A DNA stretch of 64,000 bases from CAZQCI01 sp964592255. Its GTDB lineage: Bacteria > UBA10199 > SBBF01. The stretch spans positions 1 through 64,000 of the forward strand of contig CAZQCI010000001.1 of NCBI GenBank assembly GCA_964592255.1. Direction: 5' to 3'. This document shows positions 18,378-26,808 of this stretch, in pieces. A program made the translations under genes and the position numbers. Position 1 is the stretch's first letter, and each line of letters starts with the position of its first letter. The notes under the pieces were generated by a model. It did no database searches, was not told the origin of the DNA, and worked only from the letters and a program-made list of their open reading frames with translations.

Positions 18378-19073
18378 ATGATACAAGCCTTCGTCCCCAG
18401 CGCCTCCAGTTACAGCCAACAGATGGACAATCTGTTTACGCTTATTTTTGTCATTATGACCTTCTGGTTTTTTGCAGGCCAATTCGTCATCATCTACTTT
18501 CTCATCAAATTTAAACGCAAAGAAGGCGTCCCTTCACTTTATCTCACCGGTGAAAATAAGGCTCACAAAAAGTGGATTAGCTGGCCTCATAATTTATTGC
18601 TCATTTGTGATGTTGTGATGGTGATTTTTTCGATTATGGCTTGGTACCATATTAAACAATATCTTCCTCCGGCTGAATCCACCATCAAAGTAATCGGTCA
18701 GCAATGGGCCTGGACTTTTGTTGATCCAGGCAAAGATGGCAAACTCGACACCTCCGATGATATTGTCACCATTGACGAACTCCATGTGCAAGTCGATAAA
18801 ACTTACCACTACCTGCTCACCACCAAAGATGTTTTACACAGTTTTTTTGTTCCCGTTTTCCGCTTAAAACAAGATGCCATCCCAGGCAGAGAAATTGTCG
18901 GCTGGTTTAAGCCGACTAAAACAGGGAATTATGACATTTCTTGTGCAGAAATCTGCGGCATTGGACATGGATTGATGGGAGCCCGGATCATTATAGAAAC
19001 TCCGGAAGAACACCAAAAATGGGTCGCCTCTCATACTCCGGCAACTCCGATTAAATTGGGGGAAAATAACTAA
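18378..19073 (+). CDS. coxB: Cytochrome c oxidase subunit II
   Basis: 231 residues: two membrane helices (about 17-45 and 72-92) and a periplasmic cupredoxin domain. The complete CuA ligand set is visible: H154, C189, E191, C193, H197 and M200 in CAEICGIGHGLM. There is no fused cytochrome c domain, so this is not a true caa3 subunit II; the neighbouring cytochromes must deliver electrons. It takes electrons from cytochrome c and passes them to heme a of subunit I. It ends one base before coxA. Confidence 0.96.
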   Translation: MIQAFVPSASSYSQQMDNLFTLIFVIMTFWFFAGQFVIIYFLIKFKRKEGVPSLYLTGENKAHKKWISWPHNLLLICDVVMVIFSIMAWYHIKQYLPPAESTIKVIGQQWAWTFVDPGKDGKLDTSDDIVTIDELHVQVDKTYHYLLTTKDVLHSFFVPVFRLKQDAIPGREIVGWFKPTKTGNYDISCAEICGIGHGLMGARIIIETPEEHQKWVASHTPATPIKLGENN

Positions 19074-19074
19074 T

Positions 19075-20745
19075 ATGTCAGACCACGGTACACATCACGA
19101 AAGTTTTTTTAAAAAATATTTTTTCTCAACCGATCATAAAATCATCGGGATGCAATATTTATTTACCGGGATGTTTATGGGATTAGCCGGCGGCTTTATG
19201 GCTTATGTGTTCCGCATGCAGTTGGCTTTTCCTGGAATCAATGTTCCTGGCTTTGGCCCTGTTTCTCCTGCAGCTTATAACTCCCTCATTACAAACCATG
19301 GATCTATCATGATCTTTTGGTTTGCAATGCCAGTTTTAATTGCGGCCTTCGGCAACTATCTCATTCCTCTTATGATCGGATGCGATGATATGGTTTTCCC
19401 GCGCCTCAACCGACTTTCTTATCAAATTTTTCTTGTTAGTGTCATCGTTCTGTTTGCTTCCTTCTTTGTTCAAAATGGAGGGTTTGGAGGGGCCTGGACA
19501 GCCTACCCTCCTTTATCTTCTAAAGCAGAATATAGTCTTACTCCCATGGGGGCACCTATATGGTTGTTAGCGGTGGCCCTAGAGTTTGTAGCCTTCTTGT
19601 TAGGGGGAATTAATTTCATCACTACACTCATGAATTCGCGGGCTAAAGGGATGAAGATGTATGACATCCCGATGGTCATTTGGATGATTGTCATCGCTAG
19701 TATTTTATTCATGGCCTCGGTAGGGCCGTTAGTGGCAGGTGCGGTCATGCTGCTCTTCGATCAACTGTTAGGAACCTCATTCTACGATGCGGCCAAAGGT
19801 GGAGATCCGTTGTTATGGCAACATTTATTTTGGTTTTTCGGTCATCCTGAAGTGTATGTTGTGTTGTTGCCTCCTATTGGAATGGTTGTGGAAGTGATCA
19901 CTACTTTTTCACGCAAAAAATTGTTTGGTTATAAGTCGTTGCTTTACAGTGTTTTTGTAACTGGAGTTTTAAGCTTCTTAGTTTGGGCCCACCATCAATT
20001 TGTAGCCGGAATCGATCCACGCATGGCCAATATCTTTACGATAACCACCCTGCTCATTTCCGTACCCATTGCCGAAATTTGCTTTTTAATGATGGCGACA
20101 CTTTATGGAGGATCGATTGAATTCAAAACTCCTATGTTGTTCGCATTAGCTTTTTTAATGGAGTTTATTTTAGGAGGTGTCACCGGAATTTTCTTAGGGG
20201 CCTCAGGCTTGGATATTTATTTTCACGACACTTACTTTGTTGTCGCCCACTTCCATTACACCTTTGTACCGATTGCCGTTATTGGTTTATTTACTGGAAT
20301 CTATTACTGGTATCCTAAAATGTTTGGTCGGATGATGTGTGAAAAATTGGGCAAAATTCACTTTTGGGGCACTATCATCCCTTTCAACGCTATCTTCATC
20401 CCTCTATTCATTTTAGGAATGCACGCTCATCACCGCCGTATTTATGATTATCGTAACTTTCCAGAATTAGCCACAACAGGGCAATTTCATTTAATGCAAA
20501 TTGCCACAGTGGCTTTAATTGCAATGATCTTGTTTCAAGGTGTGTTCTTTTACAATTTCTTTAGAAGCTTGTTTAAAGGTGAAAAAGCTGGCTCCAATCC
20601 TTGGAAGGCCAACACTTTGGAATGGGTGGCTCCTTCCCCTCCTCCTCATGGCAACTTTAAAGAAATGCCCGAAGTTTATCGTGGGCCTTATGAATACTCT
20701 GTGCCAGGAAGAAAGTCGGACTACTGGCCGCAGAATGAACCTTAA
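19075..20745 (+). CDS. coxA: Cytochrome c oxidase subunit I
   Basis: 556 residues, twelve or so helices, the catalytic subunit that reduces oxygen to water and pumps protons. Seen: heme a ligand in NHGSIMIFWF, CuB and the crosslinked tyrosine in GHPEVY, the histidine pair in WAHHQF, and heme ligands in HDTYFVVAHFHYTF. The glutamate in GHPEV is present, as in A1-type heme-copper oxidases. Coupled closely to coxB upstream and subunit III downstream. Confidence 0.97.
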   Translation: MSDHGTHHESFFKKYFFSTDHKIIGMQYLFTGMFMGLAGGFMAYVFRMQLAFPGINVPGFGPVSPAAYNSLITNHGSIMIFWFAMPVLIAAFGNYLIPLMIGCDDMVFPRLNRLSYQIFLVSVIVLFASFFVQNGGFGGAWTAYPPLSSKAEYSLTPMGAPIWLLAVALEFVAFLLGGINFITTLMNSRAKGMKMYDIPMVIWMIVIASILFMASVGPLVAGAVMLLFDQLLGTSFYDAAKGGDPLLWQHLFWFFGHPEVYVVLLPPIGMVVEVITTFSRKKLFGYKSLLYSVFVTGVLSFLVWAHHQFVAGIDPRMANIFTITTLLISVPIAEICFLMMATLYGGSIEFKTPMLFALAFLMEFILGGVTGIFLGASGLDIYFHDTYFVVAHFHYTFVPIAVIGLFTGIYYWYPKMFGRMMCEKLGKIHFWGTIIPFNAIFIPLFILGMHAHHRRIYDYRNFPELATTGQFHLMQIATVALIAMILFQGVFFYNFFRSLFKGEKAGSNPWKANTLEWVAPSPPPHGNFKEMPEVYRGPYEYSVPGRKSDYWPQNEP

Positions 20746-20781
20746 TTATTAGAGGACCCGCCGCTGCCCAAGGGCTAAGGC

Positions 20782-21372
20782 GTGGCAAGAATTATGTCAC
20801 AGGGAGTTCCCATCGCTACCACTCGTTCAGCCACAGGTATTCGCACGGCTAAGCTCGCCACATGGTGGGTTATTGGTTCTGAAATTGTTATTTTCGGCGG
20901 TTTGTTAGTCGCCTATTTATTACTCAGAATCCGTAATGAAAGCTGGTCTCATGATGCCTCTCACACCATTACCATGGCTGGCGCTTTTAATACCCTTGTC
21001 CTTTTAACCTCTAGCTATTTTGTTGTGCTGGCTCACAAAGCGGCTGAAGAAGGAAATGGGGTCAAAGCTAACCGCTTTTTATGGTATACCATCTTAGGTG
21101 GACTCATTTTCATGATGGTGAAAGCTTATGAATACACCACAGATATTTCTGAGGGCTTTACTTTATTTACAGGAGTTTTCTGGTCCTTTTATTACACCGC
21201 CACAGGATTACACGGCTGCCACGTACTAGCAGGTATGGTCATTATGGCTATTGTCGGCAATGATGCCAAAAAAGGTAAAAATCTACATCGAGTAGAATGC
21301 ATTGGCATTTACTGGCACTTTGTCGATCTTGTATGGATTTTTCTTTTTCCTTTGCTTTATATTGCGAAGTGA
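20782..21372 (+). CDS. coxC: Cytochrome c oxidase subunit III
   Basis: 196 residues from a GTG at 20782, with AAGGG a few bases upstream; an ATG at 20794 would remove four residues. Five hydrophobic segments, with ATWWVIGSEIVIFGGL near the start and ATGLHGCHVLAGM late, as in the short bacterial subunit III. It supports stability and proton uptake of subunit I. It ends directly before a REP-like element. A second subunit III-type protein is encoded at 21760. Confidence 0.92.
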   Translation: MARIMSQGVPIATTRSATGIRTAKLATWWVIGSEIVIFGGLLVAYLLLRIRNESWSHDASHTITMAGAFNTLVLLTSSYFVVLAHKAAEEGNGVKANRFLWYTILGGLIFMMVKAYEYTTDISEGFTLFTGVFWSFYYTATGLHGCHVLAGMVIMAIVGNDAKKGKNLHRVECIGIYWHFVDLVWIFLFPLLYIAK

Positions 21373-21448
21373 TGTCATCGCGAGGCCTATAGGGCCGTGG
21401 CGATCCAGTCATGGGTTGCTTCGTCGCTTGAAGTTCCTCGCAATGACA
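21373..21448. repeat. REP-like element between coxC and coxD
   Basis: Begins TGTCATCGCGAGG and ends CCTCGCAATGACA, a nearly perfect 13-base terminal inverted repeat, with GGCGATCC inside. It belongs to the TGTCATTGCGAGG class of short palindromic repeats found in many unrelated bacterial genomes. It starts on the base after the coxC stop and ends 9 bases before the next ATG. Confidence 0.8.
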
Positions 21449-21457
21449 TAATAACTT

Positions 21458-21763
21458 ATGTCAAACGAACAGGCACATTCTCACACGAACTATTTTAAAA
21501 TCTGGGCTACACTAGTTGTCCTTTTAGTCATCAGCGTTTTGGGACCTATGCTCGGCATCAAGGCCATTACCCTCATTACCGCTTTTGGTATTGCCATTGT
21601 TAAAGCTTTTATGGTGGCCTCCTACTTCATGCACTTAAATGTAGAAAAAAAATATATTTGGTACATGCTGCTCACCATGCTGGCATTGATGATTTTTTTC
21701 TTTTTCGCCATTGCTCCCGATATCATGAATACTTCAGGAACGAATTGGCGTAGCATCCCATGA
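21458..21763 (+). CDS. coxD: Cytochrome c oxidase subunit IV (prokaryotic type)
   Basis: 101 residues with three hydrophobic helices and the conserved ALITAFGIAIVKAFMVA-like core followed by SYFMHLN, typical of the COX4_pro family. The histidine near residue 64 sits in this motif. It is a small accessory subunit of the oxidase. Its stop overlaps the next start by ATGA, which implies coupled translation with the second subunit III-like protein. Confidence 0.9.
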   Translation: MSNEQAHSHTNYFKIWATLVVLLVISVLGPMLGIKAITLITAFGIAIVKAFMVASYFMHLNVEKKYIWYMLLTMLALMIFFFFAIAPDIMNTSGTNWRSIP

Positions 21764-22323
21764 CATCGCCGTCAAAAAAAACAGCTATCTCCAATCCCGT
21801 TTTGGGCATGCTGTTTTTTATCTTTACAGAACTGATGGTGTTCTCCGCCTTTATCAGTGCCTATAGCATCGTCCGCTCTAGTGCTATTAACTGGCCTCCA
21901 CTGGACCAGCCCAGACTTCCTGTTTTAGCTACAGCCTTTAATTCCGCAGCCCTTCTCCTAAGCGGCTTTTTACTTTATGGAGGCTATCGATTCTTTCTAA
22001 AAGAAGGCTCTTCGAAACGGGTCAAACACTTCTTTTTTGCATCCTTAGTTTTAGGTTTATTTTTTGTCTGCTTTCAAGGGTGGGAATGGGTCAAACTTAT
22101 TCGGTTTGGCTTAACCATGACCTCCAGTGTGTACGGTAGTTTCTTCTATCTCATTATTGGTTTTCATGGTCTGCATGTTTTGGCTGCGTCCTTCACTTTA
22201 AGCTACGCCTACCATCGTTTATCAAAGAGTTTGCTCCGGCGTGAAGTTTTTGCAGCCTGTTTGTGTTTCTGGATTTTTGTAGTTGGAGTATGGCCTTGTA
22301 TTTATTATTGGGTATATTTCTAA
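21760..22323 (+). CDS. Second heme-copper oxidase subunit III-like protein
   Basis: 187 residues, five helices, with FIFTELMVFSAF early and GFHGLHVLAAS late, the subunit III signatures. It is clearly divergent from the protein at 20782. The family also includes NorE-like proteins. Because both subunit III genes sit in one operon with one coxA, they may form a two-part subunit III, or this one may be an assembly factor. Start overlaps coxD by ATGA; stop overlaps the next gene as TAATG. Confidence 0.85.
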   Translation: MTSPSKKTAISNPVLGMLFFIFTELMVFSAFISAYSIVRSSAINWPPLDQPRLPVLATAFNSAALLLSGFLLYGGYRFFLKEGSSKRVKHFFFASLVLGLFFVCFQGWEWVKLIRFGLTMTSSVYGSFFYLIIGFHGLHVLAASFTLSYAYHRLSKSLLRREVFAACLCFWIFVVGVWPCIYYWVYF

Positions 22324-22520
22324 TGAAAACATTAAATATATTCATTTTAATCGCCCTGATTTTTATCCCTACCCTATCGATGGCCTGTGATATGTGCGTT
22401 TCTGGAACGGGAGGAAGCGTGGGGGCTTTCCGTTGGTCCTCTCTATTTCTTAGTGTGATGCCATTTGGATTTTTTGGCTCCCTTTTTTTCTATCTACGTC
22501 ATAAGATGAAAAACTTGTAA
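22323..22520 (+). CDS. 65-residue membrane protein with CxxC
   Basis: The ATG at 22323 shares a base with the preceding stop (TAATG). A longer version starting at 22263 would lie within the subunit III gene and is rejected. A signal-peptide-like helix ends at MACDMC, leaving a CxxC pair (about residues 22 and 25) at the periplasmic face, then a glycine-rich loop and a second helix. It may bind metal or heme during oxidase assembly, but I recognise no family. Confidence 0.65.
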   Translation: MKTLNIFILIALIFIPTLSMACDMCVSGTGGSVGAFRWSSLFLSVMPFGFFGSLFFYLRHKMKNL

Positions 22521-22521
22521 C

Positions 22522-22929
22522 ATGCCTTCTTTATTATTACCAAAACTGATTGCATCTCTTAATGCCATTAGCCTTTTTTTGCTTCTTTCTGCTTTCATAG
22601 CAGTCAAACAGAAAAAATTTGACCTACATAAAAAACTGATCCTAGCAGCTTTAGTTTCTTCCACCCTTTTTCTGACTTGCTATCTGATCCATCATTACCA
22701 AGTAGGTTCGATCCCTTATCCTCGTCACGATTGGACGCGCACGGTTTATTTTTTAATTTTAATTCCTCATGTCATTTTAGCAGTCGGTATGTTGCCTTTT
22801 TTAGTGATGGCCCTGCGTTATGCTTTTCAAGATCAGCGAGAAAAACACAAAAAAATAGTCCGTTGGGTTTTTCCAATTTGGGTCTATGTTTCTTTTACAG
22901 GCATTGTTGTTTACTTCATGTTGTATTAG
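22522..22929 (+). CDS. DUF420 membrane protein (CtaM-like oxidase assembly)
   Basis: 135 residues and four helices, with conserved HKKLI, YLIHHYQVG and HVILAVGMLP segments of DUF420. A member of this family in Gram-positive bacteria (CtaM) is needed for maturation of heme-copper oxidases, and the gene is regularly found next to cox genes. Here it starts one base after the small CxxC protein and precedes ctaA by 13 bases. Its exact role in this operon is inferred. Confidence 0.88.
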   Translation: MPSLLLPKLIASLNAISLFLLLSAFIAVKQKKFDLHKKLILAALVSSTLFLTCYLIHHYQVGSIPYPRHDWTRTVYFLILIPHVILAVGMLPFLVMALRYAFQDQREKHKKIVRWVFPIWVYVSFTGIVVYFMLY

Positions 22930-22942
22930 GTAGCCTTTAATT

Positions 22943-23899
22943 ATGCGGCTTCTTATTCTTTCAACTACTTTTCTAGCCTTTATTGTCATCATTTTTGGAG
23001 CTTTTGTTCGTTTATCTGATGCCGGGCTTGGTTGCCCAGATTGGCCTGGTTGTTATGGACATCTTTCCGTATCCGCAGCTCAAGAGGCAGGACAAACTCT
23101 AGAAGCCCCTAAAGCTTGGAAAGAAATGATTCATCGTTATGCGGCAGGAACATTGGCTTTGATGATTCTGGCCATTTTTGTTTTTTCATTAGTTCAGCGC
23201 CGCCGACATCCTTCCACTCCGCTTCTTCTTCCAACGCTGTTGATGGTCATGGTTTTATTTCAAGCTCTTCTTGGAATGTGGACAGTCACTTTAAAACTCA
23301 ATCCACTCGTCGTTTTAGGACACTTGCTCGGTGGCTTTGCTACTTTGAGTTTATTGTGGGTGTTATTCATACAATGGCATAACCGTGGGATGACTCTTAC
23401 AAGAACCCCCTCACGCTTAACCACACTCGCACTCTTCCTTCTCATTCTCCAAATTATTTTGGGAGGCTGGACTTCCTCTAATTATGCCGCCTTCGTCTGC
23501 CCTGACTTTCCCACTTGTCTCGGGCATTGGTGGCCTACCATGAGTTTGAAAGAGGCCTTCACATTCTGGCAGCAAATAGGCCCTAATTACGAAGGGGGTG
23601 TCATGGGCTTAGAGGCACGAGTCACCATTCAAATGATGCATCGGTTGGGCGCCTTATTAGTTTTTGTAGTCTTTGTTGTGCTAGGCATTCAAAATTTATG
23701 CTTAAACGAAAAACGTTTTAAAAGAATAGGGTTTCTCATCACTCTTCTGCTTCTTATTCAAATTGCCTTAGGCATCGGCAATGTTTTGCTGGCTCGTCCC
23801 TTAGGAATTGCCGTAGCCCACAATGGTGTGGCCGCTTTACTTCTTTTAACTACCCTCACTTTAATCTACTCATCAAACCCAAAAGGAGTTAAACTTTAA
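22943..23899 (+). CDS. ctaA: Heme A synthase
   Basis: 318 residues, eight helices in two four-helix halves. It converts heme O to heme A for cytochrome aa3. Seen: GAFVRLSDAGLGCPDWPGCYG at the start, the histidines in HRYAAG, GHLLGG, HRLGA and AHNGVAA, and a second cysteine pair region CPDFPTC. The duplicated CPDWPGC / CPDFPTC loops are diagnostic. It lies between the DUF420 gene and a fatty acid hydroxylase-like gene in the heme A synthesis part of the operon. Confidence 0.95.
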   Translation: MRLLILSTTFLAFIVIIFGAFVRLSDAGLGCPDWPGCYGHLSVSAAQEAGQTLEAPKAWKEMIHRYAAGTLALMILAIFVFSLVQRRRHPSTPLLLPTLLMVMVLFQALLGMWTVTLKLNPLVVLGHLLGGFATLSLLWVLFIQWHNRGMTLTRTPSRLTTLALFLLILQIILGGWTSSNYAAFVCPDFPTCLGHWWPTMSLKEAFTFWQQIGPNYEGGVMGLEARVTIQMMHRLGALLVFVVFVVLGIQNLCLNEKRFKRIGFLITLLLLIQIALGIGNVLLARPLGIAVAHNGVAALLLLTTLTLIYSSNPKGVKL

Positions 23900-23912
23900 T
23901 AAAGGAGAATGT

Positions 23913-24401
23913 ATGCTTCCCCTAAAATGGCAACTCATAGCAATTCCTGTCACATTACTTTATGCCAATATTTTTGAATGGCTTTTTCACAAATATATTT
24001 TGCATGGTTTAGGAAGAAAAAAGAATAGTTTTTGGAGTTTCCATTGGCAGGAACATCATGTGGAAGCCAGAAAAAATGGTTTTTTAGACCCACACTATAA
24101 ACGTTCTCTCTGGAGTTGGAATTCAAAATCCAAAGAAGCTTTGGCTTTAACTGTCCATGTAGTCATACTCTTTCCCATCGTTTTTTATGCTCCGATTATT
24201 TATCTCACGGTCATTTATGCCTCGCTTCGTTATTATTTCACTCACAAAAAATCCCATTTAGATCCAGAATGGGCCAAAAGGAAGCTCCCTTGGCATTACG
24301 ACCATCATATGGGTAAAAATCAGCACGCCAACTGGGGTGTAACCCGTCCTTGGTTTGATTGGGTCATGGGAACAAGAGAAAAAATGGAAAACCGTCCTTA
24401 A
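23913..24401 (+). CDS. Fatty acid hydroxylase/sterol desaturase superfamily protein
   Basis: 162 residues with four membrane segments and the histidine clusters of the di-iron hydroxylase superfamily: HKYILH, HWQEHH, HKKSH, and HYDHHMG with NQHANWG. Such proteins hydroxylate or desaturate lipids or carotenoids. The substrate cannot be read from the sequence. A strong AAAGGAG precedes the ATG. Its insertion between ctaA and ctaB is unusual; it may modify membrane lipid or simply be carried in the operon. Confidence 0.8.
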   Translation: MLPLKWQLIAIPVTLLYANIFEWLFHKYILHGLGRKKNSFWSFHWQEHHVEARKNGFLDPHYKRSLWSWNSKSKEALALTVHVVILFPIVFYAPIIYLTVIYASLRYYFTHKKSHLDPEWAKRKLPWHYDHHMGKNQHANWGVTRPWFDWVMGTREKMENRP

Positions 24402-24466
24402 TCGCTTTTAAGTTTATTTTAAATTATAAAAAGTGTTCATCCAGCTCCCCCTTCCGAAAAGAGTTG

Positions 24467-24480
24467 AGGTTTTAAAACCT
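24467..24480. promoter_or_regulatory. Perfect 14-base palindrome upstream of ctaB
   Basis: AGGTTTTAAAACCT lies in the 102-base gap between the hydroxylase and ctaB, 23 bases before the ctaB start. It could be an operator or the foot of a weak hairpin. No protein match is known to me, so this is only a structural observation. Confidence 0.25.
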
Positions 24481-24503
24481 TCCGTGATAAGAAACCCCTT
24501 CCC

Positions 24504-25364
24504 ATGTTTGCCTACTTAAATCTGACAAAGCCACGTATCAGTTTGCTTTTTGCCATCACGGGTTTAACCGCCTTGATCATGGAAGGAAGTCTTTCTTATC
24601 AATCGACTCGTTTGTGGATTTTAGTAGCCGCTATCTTCATGACAGGAGGGGCCGCGAACGCCCTCAACCAATATTTTGAACGGGACGTGGATAAACAAAT
24701 GGCCCGCACTGCTAAAAAACGTCCTTTGCCATTAGGGAAAATGACACCCATGGCTGCATTAATTTTTAGCATCGGCATGGGAGCCTTAGGCACTTATCTT
24801 TTATGGCATTACGGCACTCCTTTAGCCGCCTTTCTTGGTTTAGCTACAATCGCTTTCTACAGTTTTTACTATACGTTATGGCTTAAACCCCGCACTCCTT
24901 ATAACATTGTCATTGGAGGAGCCGCTGGAGCGACAGGGCCTCTCATTGGTTGGGCAGCAGCAACAGGAACCCTTTCTTGGGCATCGTTTGTGATGTTTCT
25001 TATCATTTTCTTTTGGACTCCACCTCATTTTTGGGCGCTCGCTCTATGTTGCAAAGAAGATTACAAAACCGTTTCTTACCCTATGTTTCCACTGGTTAAA
25101 GGAGACGCCGCTACACGCTCACAAATTTTGTGGTATTCCTTAAGCTTGCTTCCTCTTTCAGCCAGCTTGTACTTTCTTAAAAGTTCCGGACTTTTTTTCT
25201 TCTTTACCTCTTTAGCGCTCAATTTAATTTTTATCTGGCAAGCCTGGCGAGCCTATCAACAAAAAACCATTAAAGTTTATTGGCAGCTATTTGCGTATTC
25301 GATTGTATATTTATTGGTTTTGTTTGTTGTAATGATGATTGATTTGAATTTTAAAAAACCATGA
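24504..25364 (+). CDS. ctaB: Heme O synthase (protoheme IX farnesyltransferase)
   Basis: 286 residues and about nine helices. It adds a farnesyl group to heme B, feeding CtaA. The UbiA-family aspartate motif is seen as NQYFERDVDKQMARTAKKRP, and the second as a DYKTVSYPMFP segment. Normal length. The stop overlaps the start of the MFS gene by ATGA. Confidence 0.95.
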   Translation: MFAYLNLTKPRISLLFAITGLTALIMEGSLSYQSTRLWILVAAIFMTGGAANALNQYFERDVDKQMARTAKKRPLPLGKMTPMAALIFSIGMGALGTYLLWHYGTPLAAFLGLATIAFYSFYYTLWLKPRTPYNIVIGGAAGATGPLIGWAAATGTLSWASFVMFLIIFFWTPPHFWALALCCKEDYKTVSYPMFPLVKGDAATRSQILWYSLSLLPLSASLYFLKSSGLFFFFTSLALNLIFIWQAWRAYQQKTIKVYWQLFAYSIVYLLVLFVVMMIDLNFKKP

Positions 25365-26527
25365 AAAATAAACCTCTCTTAGCCATATTTCTGGTGGTTT
25401 TCATCGATCTCATCGGCTTCGGTATGGTGGTACCGATTCTACCCTACTACGCCAAGCAGTTAGGAGCATCTCCTTCCACTTTAGGTTGGCTCATGATGTG
25501 CTATTCCGGAATGCAGTTTTTATTTTCTCCTTTTTGGGGAAAACTCTCAGACCGAATCGGACGTCGTCCAGTATTACTGACATGTATCTTGGGATTAGCA
25601 ACTTCCATGATCTTTTTAGGAATGGCCAAATCTCTTGCAGGCCTTTTTGCAGCACGCCTCTTAACGGGCTTTTTTGGAGCCAATATTTCCACAGCGGCCG
25701 CCTACATTGCAGACATCACAAAACCGGAAGAACGTTCCAAAGGCATGGGCATGATCGGGGCTGCGTTTGGCCTTGGTTTTTTATTCGGACCCGCCTTTGG
25801 AGGGCTTTTGTCAAAATGGGGATACGGGACATCTGGTTTTGTCGCAGGAACCTTATCCGCACTCAATTTCTTTTTTGCTTTAGCCGTTATTAAAGAGCCA
25901 AACTTATCTGAAGAAGAACGTGAAGAACACCGTCATCGCCCATCAGGCAATGCTATCTTAGCAACCCTCAAAGAACCACGGACAGGCTTACTCGTCATTG
26001 TTTTTTTCATTGTAACCCTTGGCATGGCTCAATTAGAAACCACCTTTGGATTATTTTTACTCGACCGTTTTAATTTGGATGCCAAACATGCCGGATTTAT
26101 CTTAGCCTTCATTGCTTTAATGATGGCGTTTGTTCAAGGTGGGGGCATTGGAAAATTAGTAGCAAAATATGGCGAGGTTAAACTGATCATGCTTGGAACT
26201 ATAGCGATGACTATGGCCATGATTGGCTCCGGATTGAGTGGGGCTATTTGGATATTTATTATTTTCTGTTCTTTGCAAGGCTTAGGTTATGGAATCACAA
26301 ACCCTACTTTACAAGGATTAATGTCCAAAATGTCTTCTAAAAAAACACAAGGAGCCACGATGGGGGTCTATCAATCTGCAGGAAGTTTAGGCCGTGTTAT
26401 AGGTCCTATCTCAGCTGGCTATTTATTTGAACATGCGGGTCCCGCATTTCCCTTCTATGTCGCTTCTATTTTATTTGGGATTTCGTTTGTAATTATCACC
26501 ATTAAAAACAGTGTGTGGTTTGAATAA
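25361..26527 (+). CDS. MFS transporter
   Basis: 388 residues and twelve helices. The motif GKLSDRIGRRPVLL between helices 2 and 3 identifies the major facilitator superfamily, drug-proton antiporter type (TetA/DHA1-like); FGMVVPILPYYAKQLGA in helix 1 fits. The substrate is unknown. It is coupled to ctaB by ATGA and followed 9 bases later by the FmdB-type gene. Location alone does not link it to respiration. Confidence 0.88.
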   Translation: MKNKPLLAIFLVVFIDLIGFGMVVPILPYYAKQLGASPSTLGWLMMCYSGMQFLFSPFWGKLSDRIGRRPVLLTCILGLATSMIFLGMAKSLAGLFAARLLTGFFGANISTAAAYIADITKPEERSKGMGMIGAAFGLGFLFGPAFGGLLSKWGYGTSGFVAGTLSALNFFFALAVIKEPNLSEEEREEHRHRPSGNAILATLKEPRTGLLVIVFFIVTLGMAQLETTFGLFLLDRFNLDAKHAGFILAFIALMMAFVQGGGIGKLVAKYGEVKLIMLGTIAMTMAMIGSGLSGAIWIFIIFCSLQGLGYGITNPTLQGLMSKMSSKKTQGATMGVYQSAGSLGRVIGPISAGYLFEHAGPAFPFYVASILFGISFVIITIKNSVWFE

Positions 26528-26536
26528 GGAGGCCCA

Positions 26537-26797
26537 ATGCCTGTCTACGAATATCAATGCACTCAATGCAAAAAAACTTTTGATTATCTCCAAAAAATAA
26601 CGGATGCCCCTAAGAAAAAATGCGAAAAATGTGGCGGTAAACTTGAAAAATTATTGTCCACGGGTGGTTTTCAATTAAAAGGAAGTGGTTGGTATAAGAC
26701 AGACTATGCCTCTAAACCAGCCAATGACTCAGGGGTTTCACCTTCTTCAGGTTCGAATACAAAACCCAAAACTGATAGTACCAAAAAAAGTGATTAG
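26537..26797 (+). CDS. FmdB-family zinc ribbon protein
   Basis: 86 residues. MPVYEYQCTQCKKTF with a second pair CEKCGGKLEKLLS forms the FmdB/CxxC-CxxC zinc ribbon, then GGFQLKGSGWYKTDY and a low-complexity serine/lysine tail. The family was named from amidase regulators but most members have no proven role. AGGAGG precedes the ATG. It is the last gene of the long plus-strand run and lies 11 bases from the convergent purH stop. Confidence 0.9.
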   Translation: MPVYEYQCTQCKKTFDYLQKITDAPKKKCEKCGGKLEKLLSTGGFQLKGSGWYKTDYASKPANDSGVSPSSGSNTKPKTDSTKKSD

Positions 26798-26808
26798 AAC
26801 CTTGAAGA

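Noticed and set aside
22263..22322. Longer N-terminus for the CxxC protein at 22323
   Set aside because: The extension lies wholly inside the subunit III-like gene, and the TAATG junction plus a signal-like helix support the shorter start.
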